From Spirosoma aureum (GTDB lineage Bacteria > Bacteroidota > Bacteroidia > Cytophagales > Spirosomataceae), in assembly GCF_011604685.1 (NCBI RefSeq), contig NZ_CP050063.1, forward strand, positions 2,130,501-2,194,500: 64,000 nt of DNA, written 5' to 3'. Position 1 is the first letter of the stretch. Every line of letters begins with the position of its first letter. The translations under genes were made by a program, and so were the position numbers. Shown here piece after piece: positions 16,153 through 26,700 of this stretch. Below the pieces are notes generated by a model. That model did not search any database, was not told the DNA's origin, and worked only from the letters and a program-made list of their open reading frames with translations.

Positions 16153-19100
16153 ATGTCGTATTTACATATACCCAAAATAGGGCTGGTCTTATTCGGTTTA
16201 CTCTACCAGCAATTAGCTTTAGCGCAATCGGTCGCGCTGGCCCATCAGCAAAGTAAAACCGTACATACACTCCAGGTATTACCCGCAGAGAGCCAAAAGC
16301 TGAAAGAAGTACTCACAACTTTGAGCCGCCAGCATCAGGTTAGTATTTTGTTTGAAGAAACGACCGTGCAGGGAATCACGATTCCGGCCGATGCACAGCT
16401 TCGCTCGGGTACGTTAGCCAAACAGCTCCAGGCCCTGTTGAAACCGTATGGCTTAACTGTCAAAAAAATCAACGATCAGGCGTATTACATTATCAAAACA
16501 CCAACCAAAGACAGTCGCTCGGCAGGGAGTACCAGTCAGACCGAAGCGGCTCTTAGACCGTCTATAGAAGGTGGGGTTTCGACCATACAGGCGCTTGGGA
16601 CTACATTACCCATGGCGACAGTTGCCGACATCCGTGTAAGTGGCCGTGTAATTGGCGAAAACGGGGATGGGTTGCCCGGTGTCAATGTCGTGATCAAGGG
16701 TGCTGTTCGGGGCACCAATACAGATGCCGAAGGCCGCTATCAATTGAGCGTTCCCAATGCCGAAACGACACTGGTTTTCAGCTTTGTGGGTTATGCCACC
16801 CAGGAGGTTGTTGTAGGTAACCGTACCACAGTGGATATCAAACTGCTGCCGGATAACAAATCATTGAATGAAGTTGTGGTTGTCGGTTATGGTACGCAAT
16901 CCCGCAAAAACCTCACCAGCGCTATCAGTACCATTAAACCCGAAGAACTGAACCGGGGGGCCATCAGCGATGTAGGGCAATTGTTGCAGGGTAAAGTGCC
17001 GGGCCTGAATATTTCGGCCAATGGTGATCCGAACAGTCCGGCAGCGGTTGTCTTGCGGGGCGCATCGACGATTAACAGTTCGCAGGGGCCGTTCTATGTC
17101 ATTGACGGCGTGCCTGGTGCCGATATTTCGATCATTGCGCCCGATGATATTGCTTCCATCGATGTGCTGAAAGATGCGGCTGCCACTGCCATTTACGGAA
17201 ACCGGGCGGCCAATGGGGTAATTATGGTCACGACGAAGCGGGGCAAAAAAGGCCAGGCGCAGATCACCTATAGCGGTTATGTCGGGATTGAAAAGGTATC
17301 CAGCAAATTGAACATGATGAATGCCGATCAGCTGCGGGCCTTTCTGACGCAGAATGGGCAATCGTTTTCACCGGCCGACGATAAAGGAGCGAATACAAAC
17401 TGGCAGGATGCCGTTGAGCGGAGTTCGGCCATTTCGCAAAACCACAACGTTTCGATTAGTGGCGGCACCGATCATAGCACCTACAGCGCCAGTATCAATT
17501 ACCTCGATAAGCAGGGAATTTTGCAGGGTAGCTCGCTGAACCGGGTCATTGCCCGGCTGGCGGTTGAGCAGTATGCCTTTAACGATAAAGTGAAATTTGG
17601 TCTGAACGTGACCAATTCGAACAGCAATGCCAACAATACGCCCCTGCGTAATAATGTGCTGTTGCAGATGATCAATCACTTGCCCGTATCGCCTATAACA
17701 AACCCGGATGGCAGCTATTTTGAAAATTTTCAGAATACGGGCTACTTCAATCCGGCCGCTATGATTAATCATGCGAAGGACAATACGAAATTCAATAATC
17801 TGGTGGGGTCATTAACAACCCATGTACAGCTTCCGTTGGGATTCTCGTATGATCTGAATCTTTCGTACCAGAATTCGACATCCCTGCATGGCGAATCCTA
17901 CGACAGCTATTTCACCCAGTACAACAGTGCCAACTTCTACAACAATCCTGATCCGCCACTGGTCCACAGCCTGCTGAATTTCGGGACGAATGGATCGGCG
18001 CTCAGAAACACGTACCAAACCACGCGCAAGGTGCTGGAAACCTTTTTTACCTGGAACAAAGAATTTGGTGATCACTCCATAAACGCCGTATTGGGTTATT
18101 CGTGGCAGGGTAACGTTTCGGGCGATGGCTTTCAGACATCGAGTACCAACTTCCCCGTCGATAACATTGGCTACAATAATTTCGCTCTCAGTAACCCCTA
18201 TGCGGTGTCCTCTTATCGGGTGAATTTCGGTGTCGACGGTATTTATCAGGAAACACGGTTGATTTCTGATTTTGCCCGCCTGAACTACAACTACAAGGAC
18301 CGGTATCTGGTGCAGGGATCGATTCGGCGCGATGGTAGCTCGGTATTTGGAGCTAACAATCAATGGGGTTACTTCCCGGCGGTCGGTGCTGCCTGGCGCA
18401 TTAATCAGGAAGGATTTATGCAGAACCAAAACCTGTTTAATGACCTGAAATTACGGGCCAGCTACGGCGTTACCGGGAACTCGTCGGGATTCAATGCCTA
18501 CACTGCTCAATTCATATCGGGTAGCCTCGGTACGTATTATTACAATGGTGTTCAAACGGCTGCCTACGGCCCAACTCAGGCTGCCAACCCCAATTTGCAG
18601 TGGGAGAAAACGGCCACAACCAATATTGGCCTCGACTTTACGGTCCTTAAAGGTAAATTGAGCGGTACACTCGAATGGTATGACAAGAATACGACCGGTA
18701 TGATTTATTCGTATCGCGTTGATCCCATTCTGGTGCCGGTCGGTAGCATTATTGCCAACGGGGGGAGTATGAGCAACAAAGGGGTCGAGTTTAGTTTAAG
18801 CGCTACTCCGGTCAGCACGTCTAAATTTAGCTGGACAACGGGCCTCAATCTGGCGCATAATACCAACAAAATTACCAGCTTAACGAATCCACTTTTTGTG
18901 GGTGGCGATTCCGTTCGGACCACTCAGCCAGAAGGCAATGGGCAAACGGGCAGCACCTTGCAGATTTTAAAGGCGGGAATGCCGTTGGGTCAATTCTTCA
19001 CGCTTCAGTACGCGGGCAAAAATGACAAAGGTGTTTCGCAGTATGTGAGTCAGAAAGGTGATCTCACCACAACGCCGACGATTGGTACTGATTATAAGTA

Positions 19101-19566
19101 CCTGGGAAGCCCGCAGCCGAAACTACTTGTAGGCTGGACGAATACACTTCGCTATGGCAACTTCGATTTCAACGTGTTTTTCCGGGGTGTTTTTGGGAAT
19201 AAAATTTTCAACGCTACCCGTGCCGATCTGTTCCGGCCCAGCACCGCGCAGTTTACCAATATTCTGGTCGATGTAGCGGACGAAAAAGCCACTGATGTCA
19301 ACTCGTTCAAGTACTCCAGCCGGTTCATTGAAGATGGTAGTTATGTGCGACTGGACAACGCGACGCTGGGCTATAATTTCAAAAAACTGGGCCAGTATGT
19401 AAAAACCATCCGGGTCTATGCGTCCGTCAATAATGCGTTCGTTATAACCGGCTATAAAGGAATTGACCCTGAAATCAACCAGGGAGGCATTGCGCCGGGC
19501 GTAGACGCCAATAACTTCTACCCAAAAACCCGCACCATTCTGGTGGGCCTAAACGCGTCATTCTAA
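16153..19566 (+). CDS. SusC/RagA TonB-dependent outer-membrane transporter with STN domain
   Basis: This is a TonB-dependent transporter of 1137 residues. It has a signal peptide (about 1-25), an STN signalling domain (about 45-117; ESQKLKEVLTTLSRQHQVS) and a CarboxypepD_reg domain (about 155-240; GRVIGENGDGLPGVNVVIKG). The plug begins at LNEVVVVGYGTQ and a large beta-barrel reaches the C-terminal NFYPKTRTILVGLNASF. The STN domain shows that it transduces ligand binding to the FecR protein encoded just upstream. Together with the SusD 20 bp downstream it should bind and import an oligosaccharide. Several antisense open frames inside it are shadows. Confidence 0.96.
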   Translation: MSYLHIPKIGLVLFGLLYQQLALAQSVALAHQQSKTVHTLQVLPAESQKLKEVLTTLSRQHQVSILFEETTVQGITIPADAQLRSGTLAKQLQALLKPYGLTVKKINDQAYYIIKTPTKDSRSAGSTSQTEAALRPSIEGGVSTIQALGTTLPMATVADIRVSGRVIGENGDGLPGVNVVIKGAVRGTNTDAEGRYQLSVPNAETTLVFSFVGYATQEVVVGNRTTVDIKLLPDNKSLNEVVVVGYGTQSRKNLTSAISTIKPEELNRGAISDVGQLLQGKVPGLNISANGDPNSPAAVVLRGASTINSSQGPFYVIDGVPGADISIIAPDDIASIDVLKDAAATAIYGNRAANGVIMVTTKRGKKGQAQITYSGYVGIEKVSSKLNMMNADQLRAFLTQNGQSFSPADDKGANTNWQDAVERSSAISQNHNVSISGGTDHSTYSASINYLDKQGILQGSSLNRVIARLAVEQYAFNDKVKFGLNVTNSNSNANNTPLRNNVLLQMINHLPVSPITNPDGSYFENFQNTGYFNPAAMINHAKDNTKFNNLVGSLTTHVQLPLGFSYDLNLSYQNSTSLHGESYDSYFTQYNSANFYNNPDPPLVHSLLNFGTNGSALRNTYQTTRKVLETFFTWNKEFGDHSINAVLGYSWQGNVSGDGFQTSSTNFPVDNIGYNNFALSNPYAVSSYRVNFGVDGIYQETRLISDFARLNYNYKDRYLVQGSIRRDGSSVFGANNQWGYFPAVGAAWRINQEGFMQNQNLFNDLKLRASYGVTGNSSGFNAYTAQFISGSLGTYYYNGVQTAAYGPTQAANPNLQWEKTATTNIGLDFTVLKGKLSGTLEWYDKNTTGMIYSYRVDPILVPVGSIIANGGSMSNKGVEFSLSATPVSTSKFSWTTGLNLAHNTNKITSLTNPLFVGGDSVRTTQPEGNGQTGSTLQILKAGMPLGQFFTLQYAGKNDKGVSQYVSQKGDLTTTPTIGTDYKYLGSPQPKLLVGWTNTLRYGNFDFNVFFRGVFGNKIFNATRADLFRPSTAQFTNILVDVADEKATDVNSFKYSSRFIEDGSYVRLDNATLGYNFKKLGQYVKTIRVYASVNNAFVITGYKGIDPEINQGGIAPGVDANNFYPKTRTILVGLNASF

Positions 19567-19586
19567 CATCATAGCAGACAAAAACA

Positions 19587-21206
19587 ATGAAAAAGCTACT
19601 CACTTCCGGCGCGTTTCTGGTACTGCTTGTTTACCTGACTACGGCCTGTCACGATATAAATGTTCCTGTCGATACGGAGCTGACACCTGATATTTTCCCC
19701 CAGAATTCGTCGCAGTTTATTCAGGCATCAGGCCCTCCTTACGCAGCTTTGCGGGGTAATTTCGCCCTGGATTATTGGTTCATGCAGTCGCTCAGCAGCG
19801 ATGAAGCTATCCTGCCCGCCCGCGGTGGAAACTGGTTCGACAACCAAAACTATCGGATGCTGCATTACCACAACTGGACCAAAGACCACGGCTGGACCAA
19901 TGGTGCCTGGAGTTGGTTATCGACTGTGATTGGTACGTCTAATCAGGCTTTGTCTATTTTGAATCAAACCATACCAGCGGCCACCGCATCGAAACCAACG
20001 AACCTGGCCGAGTTGAAAATGGTACGGGCGCTGGCTTATTTCATGATGATGGATCTGTATGGCAATGTGCCTATCGACACGACTTACGGTGATTTTACAC
20101 CGCACCCGAATGTGCCGCGGGCGCAGGTATTCAGCTTTATTGAAAAGGAAGTAAAAGCAGCAATGCCTTATTTGAGCCGCGTTTCCGGTCAGGCTACTTA
20201 TGGGCGGGCGAATAAATTCACGGGCTTTAGTTTACTGGCTAAAATGTATCTGAATGCCGAATACTATACGGGCACTCAACGCTATAATGATGCCATCGTT
20301 GCCTGCGATAGTGTGATCAATTCGGGACTGTACGCGCTGGAACCCAGATCATCGTACCTCCAGATGTTTTATCCGAACAACGGCCCGCAGATGAAGGAAT
20401 TCATATTTGCCATTCCATATGATCCGGCCGCCGGGGCAATGACGGGTACCAATGGTATGATGTATCACGCCCGTTATGATGTGCCTCGGTCGGAAACAAA
20501 GAAATTCAATCTGCCTTTTACGCCCAGCGCGCCCGAAAGTACATTGCCCGAATATTACGTGAACTTCAACGATGCCAACGATATACGGAATGGCCAATGG
20601 CTCACAGGTTTGCAGTTTATGAACGATGGCGTTACGCCCGTAACCGTAACCACGACCAAAAAAGGGTACGACCAGACGTATACGGGTGCCGACGGGGCTG
20701 CTGCATACACCTACCAGGTGAATCTGACGCCCGATATTGTGCTTCGGCAGGACGTAGCCACGTATGATTGCGGGAATGACGAAATCGCCTGGAATATGGG
20801 CTACCGCAACATTAAGTTCTACCCCGATGCTTCGTCTACATCGCGGAATCAGAATAACGACATTCCGGTTTTTCGCTATTCGGACATTATCCTGATGAAA
20901 GCCGAAGCCATTCTTCGCGGGGGCACACCAACCCAGGGCCAAACTGCTCTTTCGCTGGTCAACCAGTTACGAGCTAATCGCACTACAACGGCTGCCTTGT
21001 CGAGCATAACGCTGGAAGGTATCTATACTGAACGGTGCCGCGAATTTGCCTGGGAAAGCTGGCATCGTAACGATATGATTCGCTTTGGGAAATATGAAGG
21101 GAAATGGGGCTTCAAAACGGATGCCGACGTCAACCACCGCATTTTCCCAATACCAACCTCTGCTTTTACCGTGAACCCGGCCCTGACCCAAAATCCGGGG
21201 TATTAG
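19587..21206 (+). CDS. SusD/RagB outer-membrane glycan-binding lipoprotein
   Basis: This 539-residue surface lipoprotein has a lipobox (LTTAC, lipidated Cys near residue 21). It has the alpha-helical TPR-like body of the SusD family, with landmarks ELKMVRALAYFMMMDLYGNVP, VFRYSDIILMKAEAILRGG, and the final RIFPIPTSAFTVNPALTQNPGY. SusD caps the SusC barrel and captures the glycan. It is followed by a perfect 19-bp hairpin, which fits the end of the sigma-FecR-SusCD transcript or a partial terminator before the next gene. Confidence 0.95.
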   Translation: MKKLLTSGAFLVLLVYLTTACHDINVPVDTELTPDIFPQNSSQFIQASGPPYAALRGNFALDYWFMQSLSSDEAILPARGGNWFDNQNYRMLHYHNWTKDHGWTNGAWSWLSTVIGTSNQALSILNQTIPAATASKPTNLAELKMVRALAYFMMMDLYGNVPIDTTYGDFTPHPNVPRAQVFSFIEKEVKAAMPYLSRVSGQATYGRANKFTGFSLLAKMYLNAEYYTGTQRYNDAIVACDSVINSGLYALEPRSSYLQMFYPNNGPQMKEFIFAIPYDPAAGAMTGTNGMMYHARYDVPRSETKKFNLPFTPSAPESTLPEYYVNFNDANDIRNGQWLTGLQFMNDGVTPVTVTTTKKGYDQTYTGADGAAAYTYQVNLTPDIVLRQDVATYDCGNDEIAWNMGYRNIKFYPDASSTSRNQNNDIPVFRYSDIILMKAEAILRGGTPTQGQTALSLVNQLRANRTTTAALSSITLEGIYTERCREFAWESWHRNDMIRFGKYEGKWGFKTDADVNHRIFPIPTSAFTVNPALTQNPGY

Positions 21207-21219
21207 TAGATACGAAATT

Positions 21220-21271
21220 AATTGCGGACTAGCTGACTAGGCAGAAGTGCTCAGTCAGCTAGTCCGCAATT
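21220..21271 (+). terminator. 19-bp perfect hairpin after SusD
   Basis: Arms 21220-21238 and 21253-21271 are perfectly complementary with a 14-nt loop, starting 13 bp after the SusD stop. There is no clear U-run. It lies 22 bp before the next ATG on the same strand, so it may be a partial terminator or an mRNA-processing or stability element that separates SusD expression from the downstream gene. Confidence 0.6.
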
Positions 21272-21293
21272 TGACTAATATAGACTCAATAAA

Positions 21294-23066
21294 ATGGAAG
21301 CTATTTCAAGAAAATCATTTTTACAGCAATGCCTATGGTTTGGTACAGCCATTAGCTTTTCTCCGTTCGCAGCACAGGCATGGAACGAAAAAAGAATGGA
21401 CGATGATTTCTATCAGAAGCTAGTTCTTGCCAATGCAAAAGAGGTTGCCCGAGTGGTACAACTGCTGGCGACCGATATTACGCAGGTCAGACGACGGTTG
21501 GGATACGATCTGGCTAATGTTGCCGCTGCTTTTTGTGAACCAACATCGCAATACTACCAGTCGGCGGAGTTGATCCCCTACCTGACAAAGATGGCTCGCG
21601 CTTTACTGAAAGCCCAGCATGCCGACGGAACGCTGGATTTTGGGAATTTAGCCTCACCACCCGATACCGCTTTTATTTTAGAACCTCTTTGTGCGGCAGC
21701 CACCATTCTGAAATCGAACAATACGGCTGCGTTAAACGAAGTAAAAGGGCTACTCCGGGAATTTATTGTGAAAGCCGGAGAAGCCCTCCGGACAGGTGGC
21801 TTGCATACGCCCAATCATCGTTGGGTAGTGTCGGCGGCACTGGCAAAAATAAATGCCCTATTCCCCAAGCCAGGCTATGTAAATCGGATTCACGAATGGC
21901 TTTCAGAAGGTGTTTATTGTGATAGCGACGGTAATTTTCTGGAACGAAGCATGAATTATTCGGCCGTGATCGATCGATCGTTGATTACGATTGGACGATT
22001 GCTTCCCCTGCCAGCCTTGTTTGAGCCCGTTCGTAAAAACCTTGGCCTGGTTTACTTTCATGCAGAACCCAACGGCGATTTAGTAACGAACGATTCACGA
22101 AGACAGGATCAGTTCTCATCCGTAAGTATTCTGAATTTTTATCATGACTTCTACTATCTGGCTATCCGGGATAATAACCCCGAATTTTCGGCCATTGCAA
22201 AGTATATCGAAACACTTAATGGGTTCAACGACAGAGTTCTAACGGATTTACTGGTTTATTTTTTAGAAGAACCGCTCTATAAAAAAACGCTTCCTGAACC
22301 GAAAGCACCTCCGGCTACTTTTGAAAAGTTTTTTAAAGGGACAAACCTGGTCCGAATCAGGCGGAACGACATAACCACCACGCTTTTTGGTGGAACTGAT
22401 TTCCCGATCATTATTGCTTCTGGCCGGGCAAATAGCCCCAATTTTTTTGCGTTCAGAAAAGGGGAGGCCATTCTGAAATACATGCGCTTTTCAACAGATT
22501 TTTTCAATACTGGCTATTTCCATAGTCAGGGAATTGTTCATTCGGCGGGTAAGTATGTGTTACACCAAAAAATAGAAGCACCTTATTACCAGCCTTTACC
22601 GGATAAATTTAAACGGGCGGATGGCAATTATACCCATTCGCAAAGTACGGATGGCCGATTCTGGAATAAGATGGATTTTCAGCATAGGCCGCAGAGCAAT
22701 ATAAATACCTTAGAAACTACGATCAGTGTCGAAGAAAAAAACGGGTCGAATGAACTGAACTTCAGTGTAGAAGGCACAGAGGGGGTGCATGTAGTAATTG
22801 AGTTTTGCTTTAAAGAAGGCGGAACGCTGACCGGACTAAAAAAAATAGAAGGTGGCTCAGATAATTATTCGTTGGAAAGTGGCTCCGGTGAATATCGCTA
22901 TGGTAACGATTCGATAAAATTCGGGCCGGGCGTCTTCAAACACGCCAGTCTTAGTGGACTTGAAGGGGAGATGTACAGCTCTCATTTCGGAAGTTTGCGA
23001 ACAGACGGTATGCATGTCTTCCTTACTGGCATTACGCCGTTTTTGCATACGATTGTTGTAGGATAG
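21294..23066 (+). CDS. Exported all-alpha/beta protein, possibly a polysaccharide lyase
   Basis: This 590-residue protein starts with a Tat-like signal (SRKSFLQQCLWFGTAISF, an RK variant of the twin-arginine motif). About residues 30-310 are helical repeats resembling an (alpha/alpha) toroid, and the C-terminal half is beta-rich. That architecture is shared by heparinase-II/III and alginate-lyase-like enzymes. Candidate features are NHRWVVSAALAKINAL, DGNFLERSMNYSAV and NDSRRQDQF, but I cannot assign catalytic residues. Its place directly behind SusCD suggests an exported glycan-degrading enzyme. The family assignment is tentative. Confidence 0.72.
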   Translation: MEAISRKSFLQQCLWFGTAISFSPFAAQAWNEKRMDDDFYQKLVLANAKEVARVVQLLATDITQVRRRLGYDLANVAAAFCEPTSQYYQSAELIPYLTKMARALLKAQHADGTLDFGNLASPPDTAFILEPLCAAATILKSNNTAALNEVKGLLREFIVKAGEALRTGGLHTPNHRWVVSAALAKINALFPKPGYVNRIHEWLSEGVYCDSDGNFLERSMNYSAVIDRSLITIGRLLPLPALFEPVRKNLGLVYFHAEPNGDLVTNDSRRQDQFSSVSILNFYHDFYYLAIRDNNPEFSAIAKYIETLNGFNDRVLTDLLVYFLEEPLYKKTLPEPKAPPATFEKFFKGTNLVRIRRNDITTTLFGGTDFPIIIASGRANSPNFFAFRKGEAILKYMRFSTDFFNTGYFHSQGIVHSAGKYVLHQKIEAPYYQPLPDKFKRADGNYTHSQSTDGRFWNKMDFQHRPQSNINTLETTISVEEKNGSNELNFSVEGTEGVHVVIEFCFKEGGTLTGLKKIEGGSDNYSLESGSGEYRYGNDSIKFGPGVFKHASLSGLEGEMYSSHFGSLRTDGMHVFLTGITPFLHTIVVG

Positions 23067-23088
23067 AATGCGGATATGTGCTTCCTGC

Positions 23089-23733
23089 CTATAAGCCCTG
23101 TTCATTGGCAAACTGAATCAATTCAGATAGTTTATTGATGCCTAACTTGTAGTAAATGTTCTTGCGATGGGTTTTAACGGTTTGCTCCGATAGAAAGAGT
23201 TGATCAGCAATCTGACTAGTTGATAAACTATTGCGTATCAAGTTGATAATTTCGAGTTCGCGTGGGGTTAAATTAAACTGTTTGATGAACTTGTCCGTTT
23301 CATACAGGTTCATGATCTGATCATTAATGGGTTTATCAAAATACGGCCTTCCGCTGATCACACTTTCCAGACAGGCTAATAATTTATCCGGGGAAGCACT
23401 CTTGAGCAGGTAACCGGCTACACCTACCGTTTGTAGTTCCTCGATTAGCTTCTGGTAACTGTACATCGTAACGATCACTATGCGCACTTTAGGAAACTCA
23501 AGCCTGATTTGGCGAGCGATTTCAATTCCATTGCGATGCGGTAGGTTGATGTCAAGGAGAACCAGATCGGGCTGAAGCTTATGGATAACCGGAATCACAT
23601 CACGACCGTCGTATACCTGACCAATGACAGTATAGCATGTGCTGGCTGTTGTTAATAAAGTCCGTAACCCATCGCTGAACAATTGATGATCATCGGCGAT
23701 GAGAACAGTTGTTGAAACGACCTTATTTAGCAT
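23089..23733 (-). CDS. NarL/FixJ-family response regulator
   Basis: This 214-residue regulator has an N-terminal receiver domain with acidic pocket Asp14/Asp15, phospho-acceptor Asp61 (LVLLDINLPHRNG) and a Lys in YLLKSASP. The C-terminal LuxR/NarL helix-turn-helix reads LTPRELEIINLI, TSQIADQLFLSEQTVKTHRKNIYYKL. The frame opens at 23754, but ATG 23733 leaves the usual short lead before VLIADDH. It overlaps the end of the propeller histidine kinase by 11 bp, so the two are an obvious two-component pair. Confidence 0.93.
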   Translation of the reverse strand: MLNKVVSTTVLIADDHQLFSDGLRTLLTTASTCYTVIGQVYDGRDVIPVIHKLQPDLVLLDINLPHRNGIEIARQIRLEFPKVRIVIVTMYSYQKLIEELQTVGVAGYLLKSASPDKLLACLESVISGRPYFDKPINDQIMNLYETDKFIKQFNLTPRELEIINLIRNSLSTSQIADQLFLSEQTVKTHRKNIYYKLGINKLSELIQFANEQGL

Positions 23734-26700
23734 AGTTTTCTGCCGGCTGCCCATTAGGAACAGTCAGGGTAATGGTTGTCCCGTTTATACCCGCGTCAAC
23801 CAGTAACTCGGCGTTGAGATAATTGGCCCGTGAGCGAACATTTCGCAAGCCAAGGCCATCCAGTTGATTCTCCTTCGTACGATTACCCCGTCCATTATCT
23901 TCGATCATTAAAGATAGGTACTTGGGATGAAAAAGCAATTGAACCGTTATGGCTGAGGCTTGGGCGTGCTTGAGCGCATTAGTTACGAGCTCAATAGCGA
24001 TGCGGTAGATAATCAGTTCGTTTTCAGGGTCAAGTCGACATTCTTCCCCGAAGGTAACAAACAAAAAGCGCGTAGGACTACTGCCATCCAACCGTTGAAT
24101 TGCCTCACGGAGGATTTCGGTTAAGCCAAGTTTGCGGAACTCAGGCGGCATCAGATTATGGGAGATCAATCGTAAATCACGAATGGCCTTTTCCAGTAGA
24201 TTGATGGGATTTTGTAATCCATTCGTGGCGTAGGCCCTCATTTCCAACTGCCCTTTAATAGTAGCCAGCGTACCGCCAAGGTCATCGTGCAGATCTGCGG
24301 CCAACCGTTGCCGTTCTTCTTCCTGCACCTTAAGAACACGTTGTAGGTCGGCCTTTTGTCGCTTTAATTTAGTGTGTGTATAACGACGAATCGAAAAGAT
24401 AGTCAGCAGCAGTAAACCCATTAGGGAAGTCAGGCGAAACCAAGTTGTTTCCCACCAGGGTGGCTGGATAATAATGCCAAGCTGTTGTTCAACCCAGGGA
24501 CCATCCGAATTAGCCCCCCGTACACGAAATGTATAGGTACCTGGTGGCACATGTAGATATGAAGCAAGGTGATCAGGCCCGGCAACATGCCAACGCTGAT
24601 CAAAGCCGTCCAGCTTAAATTGGTGACGATTCGTCTCCGGGCTCTGATAATCCATGTAGGTGAACCCAAACGAAAGGTCATTCTGATTGTAGGCCAGTTT
24701 TAGTGGATGAACAAATCTCTGCTTTGATCCATCCTGTGGGTTGGCGCTGGGCTGGGCCGTCTGGCCATTGACACGAATGTGAGTAATTACCGTTTTAGCG
24801 AGCCGTACCCGATGCTGGATACGATTTGGGTAGAAAGCATAATAACCCATGCGATCGCCAAAGAATATTTGCCCATCGGGGGCCTTATAGCCTGAGAACT
24901 CCCACATCGTACGCCCATTAACGCCCTGCAAGTGCCCATAGCGGTTGACTATATTTCGATTCGGTATGAAGTTTAAAATCCCCGACAGGTCACTGATCCA
25001 TAATCCGTTATCCGTATCAAGTTGAACGCTGGTAATATTTGTGGGTTTATTCAGATCAGTAGGAAAAGCAGGCTGAAAGTGATCGGTAGACCGGTCATAG
25101 CGAAAAAGACCACCGACGCCACTCACCCAGATTATGCCCTGATGATCCTCAACCATGCCCGTTACCCGCAAACCAGGCAGGTATCGGCGAAATGAACGAG
25201 TAGCGTGATTATAGCGATTAACGCCCCCTTTGAAGTAACCACCTGCCCAGAGCGTACCAGTATGATCTTCGAGCAAAATAGGAATACCATTGTCGCTCAG
25301 CGTCGTCGAGTCAAGTGGATTGTGCTGATGATGGATAAAGTGGCCTGTTGCAGGATCAAACTCATCCAGACCCTGAGTGGTCCCTAGCCAAAGCTTACCA
25401 TACCGATCTTCGCGAATCACATGCACGTTGTCGGTAATCAACGAAGGAATGTCTTTTCGACTGTGAGGAAACTGATAAAATGTTTGGGTTGTCGAATCAT
25501 ACCGATTCAGTCCAGCCCCTTTGGTGCCAATCCAGATGGTACCCTTTCGATCCTGATATACCTCTCTGACATCATCTGAACCTAAATTGGTTGGTTGAGC
25601 AGGGTTATGTTTAAACCACCCCCCAGCCCCGGTTATACGATCCTGATACTGTAGACCGGTGGCGGTACCAATCCATAGTTTACCGGAGCGATCCTGCCAG
25701 AAAGCATGCGCAGTTGTTCCAAGATGCGTAAAGCCGATCGTTGATTGCGTTGGAACGATTCTGTATAAACCTCCATCAAAGGTGCTGACCCAGTGAACGC
25801 CGTCTGCTGACGTGAAAAATGCCCAGGGTCCATTTTCCTGAAACGAATTGGCTTGACCGGGCTGTGCTTCCATATGCTGCACCTGGCGCAGGACTGGATC
25901 GTATCGGTTCAGGCCGTTCTTGTAGGCGCCAATCCAGATATCCCCCTTCGAATCTTCCTGAATAAAGGAAACGCCATCGGGTTCGCGGGCGGCTTTGTTT
26001 TTTAGAAAAGGTCGACTTAAACGGTCCGGCCGTTTGGCATCATATGGATACCGGGTAAAGTGGCCACGTTTGCGGTCCATTGTATGTAATCCATCTCCGT
26101 ACGTGCCTACCCAAAAGGTGCCCCGGCTATCTTCGTAAATGGCGCGAACCTTATTGTCGGCCAGACTGCTCGGGTTGTCAGCCTGATGAAAGAAACGCAT
26201 AAATGTCTTAGAAACCGGATCAAATTTATTGAGCCCACCCGCATTGACCGATGTTTGTCCCCATTCACTACCCGTACCGATCCAAATTACTTCATTTCGG
26301 TCTTCATACAAAACCCTGACCTGATCATTGCTCAGCGAAGTCGGGTTAGATGGATTGTGTTGATAGCGAGTGAACTGACCCGTACGACGGTCCATCCGAT
26401 TCAGTCCTCCGTGGGTACCGATCCAGAGATGCCCTTTCTTGTCTTCGAGAATGGTCGTTACTTCGTCATGGCTGAGACTGGTTGAGTTGCGTGGATTATG
26501 CCGATAGTGCTTGAAAGTACCAGTAGCCGGATCAAATCGGTCGAGTCCTTCACCCATCAGGCCGATCCAAACATACCCCTGCCGGTCGCAGTACACCACT
26601 TCAGCTTTATCTCCTCCCAATGAGTTCGGGTTGGTAGGATCGTGTAGGTAAGCCGTATAGCGATGGCCGTCAAACCGGTATAAGCCCATACCGCCTAACC

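Noticed and set aside
16861..18429. Long antisense frames (166, 134 and 205 codons) inside the STN-type SusC
   Set aside because: They lie fully opposite a well-supported SusC gene and have no family pattern or signal, so they are shadow frames from GC-rich codon use.
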